From Stratiolaelaps scimitus (taxonomy: Eukaryota; Arthropoda; Arachnida; Mesostigmata; Laelapidae), in the NCBI GenBank assembly GCA_019614645.1, contig JABWDB010000013.1:3586501-3650500 (forward strand): a stretch of DNA of 64,000 bases, given 5' to 3'. Both the position numbers and the translations under genes were made by a program. Positions 49,431 to 60,676 of this stretch are shown here, in pieces (position 1 is the first letter of the stretch; each line of letters begins with the position of its first letter). A model generated the notes under the pieces. That model had not been told where the DNA came from, did not search any database, and worked only from the letters and a program-made list of their open reading frames with translations.

Positions 49431-50578
49431 TCGTGGATGAGGTCGACGACAGTGTATTGGCTGAAGAAATATATTAACACATGAAGCCATTACGTCAGCA
49501 CGGCTATGCCAAAGTGTACAATTTTATGCGGATTGCAGAAGAAGAACTTCGTTGATGTCTGTCGATCTGCGGTACACATTTCGTGATACCCTCAACTAAA
49601 ACATCACCAACGCCGAGCCGGTGTTTGGCGAACGGAAATTTCGAAAGGTCCGAGTAGCATCGTGGTAACCTGTGCTCCTACGAATGACACTTCTACAGCG
49701 AGTTGTGTATTGAAAAACATGCAGCGTGCATCAAGCCATGTGTGCTATTCGTCCGTGCAGAGGACACAATCATATCGACGCTCGCTGATGAGAAGATCAC
49801 TACTTTATGATAATCAGAAATGATCAATATCTCATACCCTATCGAACATAGTGCTGGTCAAATCAAAGCACCCGAACTTCAGTAATTTCGTTTTTCGATT
49901 AACGTTCTTGCTTCTACCCATCATTGCGTTTCTGTCAGGTCAACTGCCCTCGTTCGGTAAATATTCTAGGTTTGATGAGCAACCGTTCTGACCGCAAAGA
50001 TGATCACATCTGCAAACGAATCATATCGCAACCCACCTTGGATACCTGGTCGGCTGTAGCATTCGCCGTAATTCAATAGCGCTGTGACCAATAGACTTGT
50101 AGTGAATGCATTATCATTATTATCATTATTATTAATAACTATAATAACACCGCTAAACTGTCACTTATCAGCTATACACATACTGGCCTTTATTTACGAT
50201 GGGTGACGGATACAATCTCAAATAGATAATACATCAATTATTATTATTAGTGCTACCATTTCCATTATTATTATTATTATTATTAGCAGCAGCAGCATTA
50301 TTATTGTACTATGATATGTATTACCGCTTCTACCAGTACAACCACCATATCATCGAAGTATCGCATTATTATTATTATTATTTTTATTGGCCTTCCAATC
50401 AAGTGTAGTATGCATGAAAATCAAATTCAGCGAAACGAAAGCAATAGCTATTTTTTGGTGTCACGACGACGTCCTGCTGACGCATCGATTCAGTGATTAG
50501 CTTCCTCTCTCCCTCCTCCCATGCGGGACTCAGCCTACAGTGCAATGTAATTCGGGTCTCATTGCGCCACACCGCCAT

Positions 50579-50618
<40 letters not shown>

Positions 50619-51335
50619 ACGATCAGCAGTAGCAGCAGCAGTAGTTATAGTAAACGTGTGTAAAAATATACGATATTCCCGGCTGTTACTCGGCCGCGCA
50701 CCTCAACCGGCTTCGATCGCCTTCGTCTCTAGGTGCTCGACGATGTTCGACATTCTGCGCTCACTCGCTAGCTCGCTCGCTCGCGCGGTGTCCGGTGGTT
50801 CTCGCCAATACGCCTACCTATAGTACATTGGTCTTTCGGCAGTATGAAGCACCAAATCAAGGAAAGAGAGTCAAGGGGGAGGCCGGTGGGGGCGTGGGGT
50901 GATTATTCCACTGCCGCTGCTGGGCAATTGATCGCAGCTCATCGATGTGAAATGATAGAGCGCGTCATCGACGCCGTGGAGGGGGGATATATTGTGTATG
51001 ATGCCAGCATCGGTGTCGGCATCGAAATACACACACGCGCATGTACTACGCGAACACAAACACGCACACTGTGATTGATTCGTCAGCTCAGCTTGGATTT
51101 GGTGATGGATGCTGTTGGGACATTATCATCATCTGCTGCGGCGGCGGCGGCGGCTGGTGGAGCCTCTAACGGACACAACTGGGGTTACGACGTCGGCGAG
51201 CATCGTCATTACATTTCGATAATACGTCCCTAATCGGAGCATCGTTCATCGGCCAATTCTAGCCGAACATACACGTACATATTTTGCTTCTCGGCTAATA
51301 ATGTCTGACCTATAATAGAGTAAATGACACCCTCG
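49431..51335. other. AT-rich then trinucleotide-rich non-coding stretch
   Basis: 49431-50100 is unique sequence with short broken frames. From 50100 there are TTA/ATT runs (50272-50306, 50367-50388) and the (CCG)n tract at 50581-50611. GGC units lie at 51138-51155. No gene is supported. Confidence 0.35.
50581..50611. repeat. (CCG)n microsatellite
   Basis: Ten uninterrupted CCG units followed by CAC and AGC triplets; the longest CCG array in the window. Confidence 0.95.
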
Positions 51336-51369
51336 TATATATATATATATATATATATATATCTATATA
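51336..51369. repeat. (TA)n microsatellite
   Basis: TA run with one C interruption at its end. Confidence 0.95.
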
Positions 51370-52000
51370 GACCTATAAAGTGATTAGTCGTTCTCGGAAT
51401 GCGAGGAAGGAAAAGTTAATCAGGGAATGTATACTAGTATAATAAACGCCCTGCAAAACCAAGCTATTTATAGACTAGCAAGAAAAGCTCACACGAACAT
51501 TGGCTGGCAAATGAAAGGCGTCGAATTCGAGTAGTCCCGTGATGAGGAAACATATGCATACCATTCCACTGTACATAGCGTTTGGTTAATGAACTCATTT
51601 ATGTGATAGTAATAAAGCTTCATTTTAAATAGCAGAAACAGAAAATGAATTACAGAAGCTTAATGACCCTTTCGTCCAAAGATCATATAGATTCCTTGAA
51701 GAAATCACATTCATTTGACAGGATTGCTTCCATGTACACATCATCACATACCATTACGGGAGGGGTCGAAAGCTTAGTCGTCTTAGGATACTTTTCCAGT
51801 GCCTGTAGTAAGAAATTCGTACAATGACTTGTGTCAAATATACAATACTATAGACATATGAAATTTCTTTGCTGAGATGAGGGATCGAATCTCAGCAAAG
51901 AAGTTTGTCCGTTGAGTTAAGAGAATTGTTAGAGGTAGTGATGACTGTGTTTAACATATTACGGATAACGTTGATTTTTGTGGCTATGATGGCAACCAAT

Positions 52001-52004
<4 letters not shown>
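51370..52004. other. AT-rich stretch carrying an 18-bp hairpin
   Basis: Apart from the hairpin at 51861-51906 nothing is definable; a 60-codon frame at 51645-51827 is not recognised. Confidence 0.4.
51861..51906. repeat. Near-perfect hairpin, 18-bp stem
   Basis: TTCTTTGCTGAGAT at 51865-51878 is perfectly complementary to ATCTCAGCAAAGAA at 51889-51902, with a 10-nt loop GAGGGATCGA. The stem extends outward by one G-T wobble and three A-T pairs. The minus strand of the loop reads GATTCGATCCC, close to a polymerase III B box. Confidence 0.85.

Positions 52005-52031
<27 letters not shown>
52005..52031. repeat. (GA)n microsatellite
   Basis: About 13 uninterrupted GA units. Confidence 0.95.
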
Positions 52032-52037
<6 letters not shown>

Positions 52038-52296
52038 CGACTCTGTACACTGCTTTGAGTGATATTCATAATTGTTGTGTTTTTGCTGTGAGTCAGGTAT
52101 TATTCTAATGTATCTACAAGAAGAGAGGAAACGTGTCGATGTATTTGCCCCGATATATGCGTGAATATAATATGTTGTCAATTGTAGCTTCGTCTGTTGC
52201 AGTGTGATATTTTACAACTTTTAACTATTTTTTTTTACGAGAACTCAAGCAATGTATGTTGCAGTTTCGTCAATCAACCGCAGTTTGTATTGTATT

Positions 52297-52430
52297 GTTT
52301 TCGGCATTGCTTCATAAGGCGGACAACCCCCTTTTAAATGCAAATGTGCAACGGTGGGGATCGATCCCGTCTGGGAACATATGTAGGTCTCCTCCGATGC
52401 AAGGCACACACGACTGCACCAGCAGGCTCG
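52297..52430 (-). repeat. tRNA-derived SINE-like repeat, copy 2
   Basis: The minus strand reads TGTGTGCCTTGCATCGGA, GGGATCGATCCCCACCGT, TTTGCATTTAAAAGGGGG, CGCCTTATGAAGCAATGCC, matching 38255-38387 over about 130 bp. The B box here is GGATCGATCCC, one base off consensus. The copy is in the opposite orientation to copy 1 and clearly diverged, which argues for independent insertions of one family rather than local duplication. Confidence 0.7.
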
Positions 52431-52579
52431 TCTCTGCTTGTACACCTCAAAGATAAATTATCGGCAACTGCGGGTGGTGGACGCTGTATTTATTCGAATT
52501 TTATTGATTTCTTCACCTGCCGTGTTCTCACGATACAGCAGTACCCGCTTCGCATTTTTGTCCTGTTGCTACATATTAC

Positions 52580-52581
<2 letters not shown>

Positions 52582-52626
<45 letters not shown>
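52582..52626. repeat. (TA)n microsatellite
   Basis: TA run of about 45 bp with one TTT interruption. Confidence 0.95.
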
Positions 52627-54404
52627 CATCATTGAGGTCTACCCGACCCTATTGTCGTGGTCTTCGGGTTCATCGTCGTCGTCGATATTGTCATGGTGAC
52701 TTCGGTGGTTGTCGTTGACGACCGCCGCCAGGGGCCGTCCGATAACGTTGTTGCTGCTAATGCTGCTCCAGGAGGGGATGATGCCGCCGGCCGAATATCC
52801 AGGCATCATCATGCGATGGCGGCGGCGGCGAGCCATCTTCGCGCCTTTCGTTGCTCCCGAAGTCGTTTCCGTTGGGCTGATGCTGAATTTCGCTTGATTC
52901 GCTGGCGCTGCTATGCCCCCCCCCTCTCTCTTCCACGACGAGCGGGCGCAGCTGCAGCGACGCTGCCTCCGCTACCACTTCAGAGACAACGACCACTTGT
53001 ACTATGCGAGACCAGTTTCCCGGTAGTACCGGCGCCACGCATCTGCTAACGTTGCCCCGGCTGCTGCTGCTGCTGGGGCTATTGTTGCTCAGCAGAGGAT
53101 CCTGTGGGCCTCGCCAGCACTTGCCACCGATGGCACTCGTGCAAGGGGTCAGTCAGAGGAATGAGCAGCACGTCCACGATCGCGGCCACAGTCAGTAGAA
53201 GCCTGCTCACACAGGCAGACAACCAGATAGACATACATACGCTTATTGTCGTGTTTTTCATCATTGTCAGCGTCGATGTCGTTGTCGTCGCGGGCAGCGC
53301 AGTCCTACCAATCTCATCCTTTTCGAGCCCAGGAGGCAACAATTGAGGGCCCCCTAAAGTGGCATCGCCACCGCTGACGTCGTCGTGTTAAGAGTGAATC
53401 TAACATCGTCGTTCACGAGTCGTTGTGACGGTCACCGGCGGATATCGCCGCCGAGATCTGATGGCCACCGGACCAGCAACCACTGGATTGGGCAGACAGC
53501 AAACGACGAGCAACAGGCCAGGATAGAGGAACTATAGGGATAGACGATCATCAGCCGTCACCATGCGTCGTCCCGACTGCGCCACCATTGTCAACGTCAA
53601 CGTCCGCGTTAGCTTGGCGTCGGGTAGCCCAATGGACCCGGGAGAGCTACAACAGCGGCTGGGCGAACCAGCCAGCATACGTCTAGTCGATGGGATAGGG
53701 CATCGGGCATAGGGTGGCGGCGGCGGGCCGCGTTCACAGGCCAGACGCCGACAGAAAAGGATAAAGAATTGTTCGAATAACAGTAACAACAACGTCAGCT
53801 ATATGCGAGAAAAAAAACAGTAATTGCTGCGGCATCCACTGCCAAGCAACGTTGTACCAGCCCGCTGCCGCGCAACTCTCGTTGGTAGCAGAAATCGTGC
53901 GAACGCGCGAAACATGCAATGGGCGGCCGGAGAAAGAGTTACCATAACAAAAGTAAGGCTTGAACATGAAGCGGAAATTCAGCAAAGGCTCCACTCACTC
54001 ATCACACGGTTCGTGTTGATTCTGACGCCGCTGCTGTTGCTGCCGTTGTCGTTGTTGTTGTTATTGTCGTTGTCGTCGCGTCGATGGAAAGTGGAAATTG
54101 GAGGCTGGGGGAAGAGTTGGAGAGATTCGTTTCCCTTCTGATGCCTCTGTGCTCCCCGCGAAAACGGCGTTGCAGAGCTGAGGGTGACGTATGTCAACTA
54201 ATCGAACAAACGGATCATTGGAGTTAATTAGGCAAAAAATTCAGCGTTTCTAGTTGAAACAACAGAACGAGGCAGCGTTCCAAACTGTAACACTGCGTTC
54301 GAGGTAAAACCCGATACGATATGATTGTATCTAATATATTGTTGTCAAGCGGAGACAACTGTTATTCGTATACCATCGCGCCTGGTGACGTATGGTTGGA
54401 GACG
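52627..54404. other. GC-rich block with overlapping frames
   Basis: Trinucleotide runs (GTC, GCG, CTG) keep several frames open on both strands between 52640 and 54200. One minus-strand frame with a true ATG and hydrophobic start is listed separately. The rest is not recognised. It could be a 5' UTR or promoter-proximal region. Confidence 0.35.
53079..53264 (-). CDS. Candidate short secreted or membrane peptide
   Basis: A minus-strand ATG at 53264 opens a 61-codon frame beginning MMKNTTISVCMSIWLSACVS and continuing through RLLLTVAAIVDVLLIPLTDP to a short polar end containing HECHRWQ. The hydrophobic stretch is long enough for a signal peptide plus anchor or one membrane span. It is not a simple CTG-repeat product, which makes it slightly more interesting than its neighbours. 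No family is recognised and no splice or promoter signal supports it. Plus-strand frames overlap it completely. Confidence 0.18.
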   Translation of the reverse strand: MMKNTTISVCMSIWLSACVSRLLLTVAAIVDVLLIPLTDPLHECHRWQVLARPTGSSAEQQ

Positions 54405-54428
54405 AGAGACAGAGAGAGAGAGAGAGAA
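54405..54428. repeat. (GA)n tract
   Basis: GACGAGAGAC followed by nine to ten GA units. Confidence 0.9.
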
Positions 54429-54937
54429 ATTGCATTTCGGTTCAGGAATCATCAATATGAGCATTCAGGGGAAGGTGGAAACATCAAGGGATTCGATGGT
54501 TCTCAAGGGGTTTGGCTGTAGAGTTTGACGACAAACACAGCTTCGACGTCTGCACAATGTTATCGCACACACTGTTATGCTAGGGAGGACGCGATATATA
54601 CGAAAAACATTTCCGCATACAATTCTTACTATTATTATTGTTATCATTTGCCGAAAATAATAAATATCTTCAATTTGTCACAACACGACAAGCAGCGAAA
54701 TGCGAAATTGTTTTTGGCGTTTCACGCACGCGTGTAACTACAGTCAGCTGAACAATGATTTTCAACTTATCGGAAGTTAGAACAGGAACAAGAGACAAAT
54801 ATGAAGGTCGTCTCGAACGAGACCTAAACTCCAATCACAGTTCCTATTTCTTGTGCTAGGCCATCTATCGTCTATCATTTGTGCCTCTCTCACAAATACA
54901 CTTTTGGTATATACGGATAACTACATAGACGCGCCAT

Positions 54938-54963
54938 TATATATATATATATATATATATATA
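54938..54963. repeat. (TA)n microsatellite
   Basis: Uninterrupted run of about 13 units. Confidence 0.95.
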
Positions 54964-55357
54964 AATCTCTTCATTGCTGGCGTCGTTCAATATAGATAGA
55001 TGTGTGCTACTGACAAAAATATGACAATTGAGCTGTATCGAAATTCTCACAACGACATATCTCATAATAATCAAAGTGACAAGAAATAATGATGGCATTA
55101 AAATAACAGCTGCGGATACGGCGATGGATGGCGACGACGACGACGATGAGGGCCTCGATGGCATATTCGCTCTTTATTCAAGTGGACGAAGAACGAGATA
55201 TATTCTTCGGGATATCGTTACGCACCACCGATTTGACGTAAATCGAATCTTGTCACCGTAATACGCACACTCACCATATCACGCACGTGTTCCATTTGCT
55301 GTTTCACTCTATTCAATCTGCACGGGCAATTATTCAGTATGCGATATAAAAAAAATC

Positions 55358-55385
55358 TATATATATATATATATACATGTTATTG

Positions 55386-55419
<34 letters not shown>

Positions 55420-55430
55420 TATTGTTATAT
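55358..55430. repeat. Duplicated (TA)n plus TGTTATTGTTATA unit
   Basis: Two TA runs, each followed by a near-identical TGTTATTGTTATA block, indicate a tandem duplication of about 45 bp. Confidence 0.8.
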
Positions 55431-56053
55431 AGCGGCGTTATAAAACAAAGAGGAAACAATGAATACCTCATTAAACAAACTGGAAAATATTCAAGCATTG
55501 CTTTGATATCGATATCGAGTGTACCTAGCCCTGACCGATTGACAAATACATATTCATATATACATCCATACAGGCATGGTGAAAGTCAACAAGCGATACA
55601 AACAAGCATCGCATTAATCGACCTCGATGAGGCTGACACCATACGGTTCAATGGGATTTGTCCAGCGGAGTTTTTTGTCTTTTAAGTATTACAATTTCGT
55701 ATATACGTCGAATAATACCATAATCATAGACCATGTTGAATATTCTCTAACCAGTCAAAGAGGTAAAAACTGAGATCATTCTAATGAGATATATCATTTG
55801 TCTGGCCAGTATCGCCATCATCAGTATCGTCATTAGTATTATATTATTGTCTCTTCCGCTGGCGCAGCAGCAGCACCAGCAGAATTTGCAGCAGAAACTC
55901 ATCAGCAACGGCCGGCTCATAGCGGCACATCTCCACCTGGGTTTGTCTCGATTGCGACAACTGTCAGTGGAGGGGGCGGCGGTGGCAAGACCAGCTGCGC
56001 TGATACCACCATCGACAGCAACAACAATGACAATAACATCGGCAACAACAGCG

Positions 56054-56078
56054 GTGTGTGTGTGTGTGTGTGTGTGTG
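56054..56078. repeat. (GT)n microsatellite
   Basis: Twelve GT units. Confidence 0.95.
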
Positions 56079-56219
56079 ACGCATTCACCGGGAATACAAG
56101 TCTCAGCCAGCTCTCATGGCCCCAGCAGAGCAGGAGTCATGAAGCGGTAGCAGTTGCAGTAGTAGCAGCAGTAATCAAGTGACGTTCGGCCGATGACCCT
56201 TCGGCCAACACGAGCAAGG

Positions 56220-56264
56220 GCCCGCGCGCGCGCGCCCGCCCGCCCGCCCGCTCGCTCGCTCGCC
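56220..56264. repeat. (CG)n-(CCCG)n-(CTCG)n tract
   Basis: A CG dinucleotide run passes into CCCG and then CTCG tetranucleotides. The complementary GGGCGGGCGGGCG lies at about 56349-56361, so an intrastrand stem of about 13 bp is possible. Confidence 0.9.
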
Positions 56265-57700
56265 AGCAAGCTAGCGAATGAGCCAGGTCCACCGTCGGAG
56301 AAATCCCCGGCGGTCCCGTTCCTGGCAGACCGTGGCAGAAAACTGGAGGGCGGGCGGGCGAACTGTTGAGCAGATAGATAAAGCGTGCAGTCTAGTTCGG
56401 CTATGCAGAACATCGCAGAGAAGTGCCGAACAGAGCAGTGAAGAATCAACGAAGACCAAAAGGGACAGTGCTCTGCTGTCTGCCATTCGATTGTTGCTGC
56501 TCGTGGCTACTAAGGCAGAGGCGGTAGTGGCCGTGGTGGTGGTGCGGCGGCGGCGGCAGTGGAACCGTTGTCTCCGCCACCGCAGGCATCAAACACCAGC
56601 AGCCACAACAACAGGCTGGCGCACAGCGAGCAGGCGCTGTGCTGCTGCTGCTGCTGTGTGTTGGAGCGCGCCCCGCCTTTTCGGTCACAGCTTCGACAGT
56701 AAACGGCAGGGGAGTCCGACCAGTATGGTTGGCAAGCACGCCGGCTGAATGGCCGTCACACCGGCTCTATCTATAGATACTACATATATAAGTATAGAAC
56801 CCGAAACCACTACCGTTGTTCCGATGGAACTCACTATGCCATCGGCCATTTCCAACAGCAGCAGCAGCAGTGGCAGTGGCAGCAGCAACCGCCACTAACC
56901 GATGAGAGGACTCTGGCTCGTTCACAGATGTGGTCAGACGACGATATCGTCGACGTTGTTGTTGCTCCCCGCTTGTTTCGTAGGCATCGCCACATTGTAA
57001 TGGCCATAGTAGTATTTAGTAATGGTAGTAGTTGTCCTGTCACAGTAGCCGCAGCAACAGTGGTTGGAGGGGAGCATCAATGGTCGTCACAGTCGGCTAA
57101 AGCGGACTAACATCGCTGCTATCGGGGAGAATCGCCCTGTCGCCGTCGTAGGAGAGCGTGCGCGATGCTGGTCTCGGCTTCCACTGGACAAGTTCTGCTT
57201 CGACCTGCACGACAGCAGCAGCAGCAGCAATACCAGAATCAGCAGCCACCCATACAACGACAACTACCACCGGCTGATGATGATGATGTTGCGATGGCCA
57301 CTGAACGTCTCCTCCTAATCGTGACGTTTATGTTCTTTCCTGTATTCGATGTTGGTTGATTTTGGTGGCCGGTGGGGGGTTGGAGCGTAACGCTCTCTCG
57401 GACATCAGTCGGCAGAAGCTCTGGTAGACATGGTATTATCAGACTGGCTGTTTGTTAGCCGGTCGGACGGTCGGCGTCAACGGTGGTCAACGCGGCCGAT
57501 GCAGCACCCGTTGCATTTTAATGACGCCGAGACTTTAGCGACGTCGCCGTCGCCGCCGCCGCCAACAAATGCGACCGACCGACCGACCGGCCAGGGGTGG
57601 TGTGACGATGAAATCTTTAAAGAGCACTTGCTTACGGGCTGGCAACATAGCTGATTTGCATTGCAAGATGAGAGTCCACTTGTCAATGCAGGCGGGCCAG

Positions 57701-58221
57701 CCGGTGCTACGCTATGCGCGAAGTATTGCCTATACGAGCTGCCGCCCGTTGGCGTACAACACCGCCAACAGCAGCAGTGCTGGCGCCGTGGAGGAGGCCC
57801 CTTATAATTTGTTATCGCCCCTGTAGAAAAGAAGTCGGCCAGCTGCCGTACGATAAAGGCATACTAATGAAGAAGATCGCCACTCGGACGACGTCCAAAG
57901 ACTGTTGACATAGCGGCTGACAAACGGCAGATAAACTTGTGTCTCTCGCTGTGCACGAGTTTGTATCTTTGTGTACGGCCGCCCTCAGCGTTACACAACG
58001 CGTACAAATATTATGCGGCATTGTTTATGTTTTCGCAATCAGCCATATAGCAATGCATCTGCGTATGGACTACGTAACGTGATAATGACTATATTATGCA
58101 TTCTGTACTATAACGACATCAATCTGGGCTGGACTGCCCACATCATGGCCATAAAATAGTCACACTTCTCGATGACCAGCTGGTACACCCTTTGAAGATC
58201 GTTGATCTGAAGGAGCAATGA
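57701..58221. other. Non-coding stretch upstream of the 58 kb element
   Basis: No supported exon. Some of 58030-58220 may be further decayed 5' sequence of the non-LTR element, but I cannot align it. Confidence 0.35.
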
Positions 58222-58650
58222 AATCTCATCGGTCGCTACTACGTTCGGAAAGTGTGCAATAATACCGTAGTCCGTTCAATAGATGCTATGGAACGAGTTC
58301 AATCAAAGTTCTTAACACGCGTCTCGCTTAGATGTGGTATCGATCGCTCGACTCTTACCTTACCTCCAATTACTGACCTACACAAACAGGCAGATATGCG
58401 TTTTTACAAAAGGTTACTATCATCAAACTCGTATTATAAATATTTTAATGTCAGACAAAATAATCTGCGGAGTGGACAAACCATATCAACAGTACAAATC
58501 GCCAGGACCGAAAGAGTCAATAATATGTTTTCATTTCGAGCGACACGAATGCTCAGAAACACTCATGCATATACAATGCACTAACTAATTTTTGTACACC
58601 AAATGTAAAACCCCCTTTTGTTAATAAAGGTGTTTTTGAATTGAATTGAA
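58222..58650 (+). pseudogene. 5'-truncated non-LTR retrotransposon, RT C-terminus and 3' tail
   Basis: The frame from 58222 to the stop at 58584 reads YYVRKVCNNT, then AMERVQSKFLTR, DMRFYKRLL, RQNNLRSGQ and ARTERVNNMFSFRATRML. This order (Y-R-I-x-x-IERVQ-RF, then a DM-YK-L block, then R-NLR and ART-x-x-x-FS-R) is that of the C-terminal part of CR1/jockey-type reverse transcriptases. The last block normally continues into 'WN.LP', which is absent here. After the stop come AATAAA at about 58623 and a TTGAATTGAATTGAA-type tail at 58636-58650, the short simple repeat that ends many such elements. Endonuclease and catalytic RT regions are missing. It differs from the 4467-4905 remnant, so at least two families are present. 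Confidence 0.82.
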
Positions 58651-59440
58651 AATAATGCCCGATGTCACGAGTGTCATACGAGTTACACAAGGCAGTCAAT
58701 GTTTAACACTTAAAAATTGACCAGCCGCTATGACTGATACAATAATAACTGATTGCCCTCGTTGGCTACACGCCGTACTCTCGATGAAATGCAGGAAAGT
58801 CCACTGGACAGGTTCAGGGCAAGTGTCAAATAATTTCATCTCACATTGTCGGACTCACCATTGAACCTGCTTCCAGCAGGCGCTAACTCATCGAATTCGG
58901 GAGAAATTCGACTTTTCACTCATTCTTTTAATTTCTAATCACATTTGCTTGTTGTCAGCTCATTAGAGTTGCTCAGTAGAGATAATCTGGTGGTAACGAT
59001 TCCCCGTGGACACTAGCGCCTCCCGAATCTGACCCGAACTCGTTCATATGTCGCTTCCTACACTTAAATCGAGCACAGCAAGACAGCTCACGGCTACATT
59101 GAATGAATTACCTGAATACTAGCAAGCTGTCCGTTTGAGACATGCAAAATGTTTTGCATGAATAGAACCGCTTCAGTCTGACCGAGTCCGTGTTGTGTTC
59201 GTAAGCAGTGAGCTAATTACTAGACGGACGAGAAAAAGCCAACTAATTACTTATATGTACAAAAAAACATACATGTAACCAGCTCCAATCTGACATATAC
59301 ACTTTGACACTCAATGGCGACGACAAATGAGGAACACGAGCAAGTGAGATGTTATAGTTCTTAAAGTGTCCCTTCTACTTTTATGCATCCATCGATCGAT
59401 GGATGAATGGATAAGCAGAGCTGGACCTCAGCCTCGCTTT
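58651..59440. other. Non-coding stretch, no gene seen
   Basis: Unique sequence. The palindrome CCATCGATCGATGG lies near 59389. No exon is supported. Confidence 0.4.
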
Positions 59441-59677
59441 TCACATTGGTTGGCTGACATATTTGTCACGCAGCTGTCGACGACATTTACGATAGGCCAT
59501 TATGATGATCAGCATCAGCAACGACAATAGCTGCAGCAGCAACAGCAGCAGCAGGACGATCATTTTATCTTTACCTACGTTATCTTTTGACATCGTTAGG
59601 CCTTTGGTCGAAGTCCACCGCCGAAGCAGTAGGTTTTTCGCGATATATGTTTTGTTTCTTACTTTACCTCCGGTCAT
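59441..59677 (-). CDS. Candidate single-pass membrane microprotein or exon
   Basis: A minus-strand ATG at 59677 opens a 78-codon frame. Its N-terminal half is basic (MTGGKVRNKTYIAKNLLLRR). After KDNVGKDK comes a hydrophobic span of about 23 residues (MIVLLLLLLLQLLSLLMLII), followed by a strongly basic tail AYRKCRRQLRDKYVSQPM and a stop. The arrangement resembles a membrane span with a stop-transfer tail, and a second in-frame Met would give a 50-residue form. The leucines derive from a CTG/CAG tract (59531-59554), so chance must be considered. No homologue is recognised. Confidence 0.25.
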   Translation of the reverse strand: MTGGKVRNKTYIAKNLLLRRWTSTKGLTMSKDNVGKDKMIVLLLLLLLQLLSLLMLIIIMAYRKCRRQLRDKYVSQPM

Positions 59678-60589
59678 ATCGTAGTTTCTTTCTCTCTCCC
59701 TTCAGCCACTGTTTCTGCTGATCTTCTGTTCCGTTAAATGTAAATGATGTCTAATGACGACGCCGCTTCAACGGCCACTACCCATCGCCGTTGAACGCGC
59801 GCCGCCGAAGAAGCTCATTGTACCGAAACCGAACGTCTTCGTTGAGTTTCTAAGCCGAGGGCTTAAGCCGCTCTGCTGGTAAATATGAGCGAGCTCTGTT
59901 CTTGTTACCGTTTCTTGCTTAGCTCAGAGAGCGAACGAGGAGGAGTTCCCCTTAGCGCGCGGCGGTCGATTTCGTTTGGCCGCGCGTAGTAGTGCCAACG
60001 GCAGAAGCAGCAGCAGATTCGTCGAGTGATCTGCCCGCCGCTTTCTTCGGCCGGCCGACTGCGCCCTAAGAGCAGGGACGATGAGAGGACATAACAGCAA
60101 CAGCAACAACAAGAAGTTTGGCGCTCATCGCCGCAGCCGTCAGCGTTCTGAAGCTGGATGCGAGTTCTGGTCGTGCGGATGTTGCTGGTGGGTCTTGCCT
60201 CTTCGTTTCGTGTGGTAGGATCGTGGCCGCCGTTGCAAAGGTGACCACGTCGATGCGGTCGCTATGCGGCGATCGCGTAGAAATTTCTCCTCACGCCGCC
60301 GACGGGAGAAGAATATGGACTCTCTTGTCGTTTTGTCGATGTTGTTATTATTGCTGCTGTTGCTGTTGTCACCGCTGCTGCTGCTGCTGCTGTGGCTGCT
60401 GTTGTCGTCGCAATAGTATTCAGCAGATTTTGTCATGGTCATAGTGGCGTTCTTGTGCTGCTCCCCCGTGATCCCCTTGATTCTAGATCCCTGTGAACAG
60501 GCAGATCTGTTCTTTGTCGTTCGGCGCACTTTACGCATATAGAGACACAACAGAAACAGCAGTACCCACTCATACACACACAGTAACGG

Positions 60590-60592
<3 letters not shown>
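59678..60592. other. GC-rich block with long CTG tract
   Basis: Holds the (CTG/GTT) tract at 60341-60410. The longest open frame of the window (209 codons, minus, 60140-60769) crosses this tract and the TA array and is mostly Ser/Asn runs, so I do not treat it as a gene. Confidence 0.4.
60341..60410. repeat. (CTG)n/(GTT)n imperfect tract
   Basis: CTG, GTT and GTC units over about 70 bp, with six consecutive CTG in the middle. Confidence 0.9.

Positions 60593-60626
<34 letters not shown>
60593..60626. repeat. (TA)n microsatellite
   Basis: Uninterrupted run of about 16 units. Confidence 0.95.
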
Positions 60627-60627
<1 letters not shown>

Positions 60628-60676
60628 GAATGAACGCACAAAAGTGGAGACATGCGCTCCATTTCATTCTTTTTAG

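Larger units (their letters stand above)
54429..55790. other. Non-coding stretch with TA tracts
   Basis: TA arrays lie at 54938-54963 and 55358-55413. The second is a tandem imperfect duplication that includes the flanking TGTTATTGTTATA. A 102-codon frame at 55377-55685 starts inside the TA array and is not recognised. Confidence 0.4.
55791..57700. other. GC-rich, trinucleotide-rich block
   Basis: Overlapping frames of up to 156 codons are open on both strands. Amino-acid runs (Gln, Arg, Ala, Val, Cys) mirror CAG, CGG and GTG repeats. A plus-strand frame from 55784 begins with a real ATG and a hydrophobic stretch (MRYIICLASIAIISIVISII) before a Gln-rich part; I judge it possible but unsupported. 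Confidence 0.35.
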
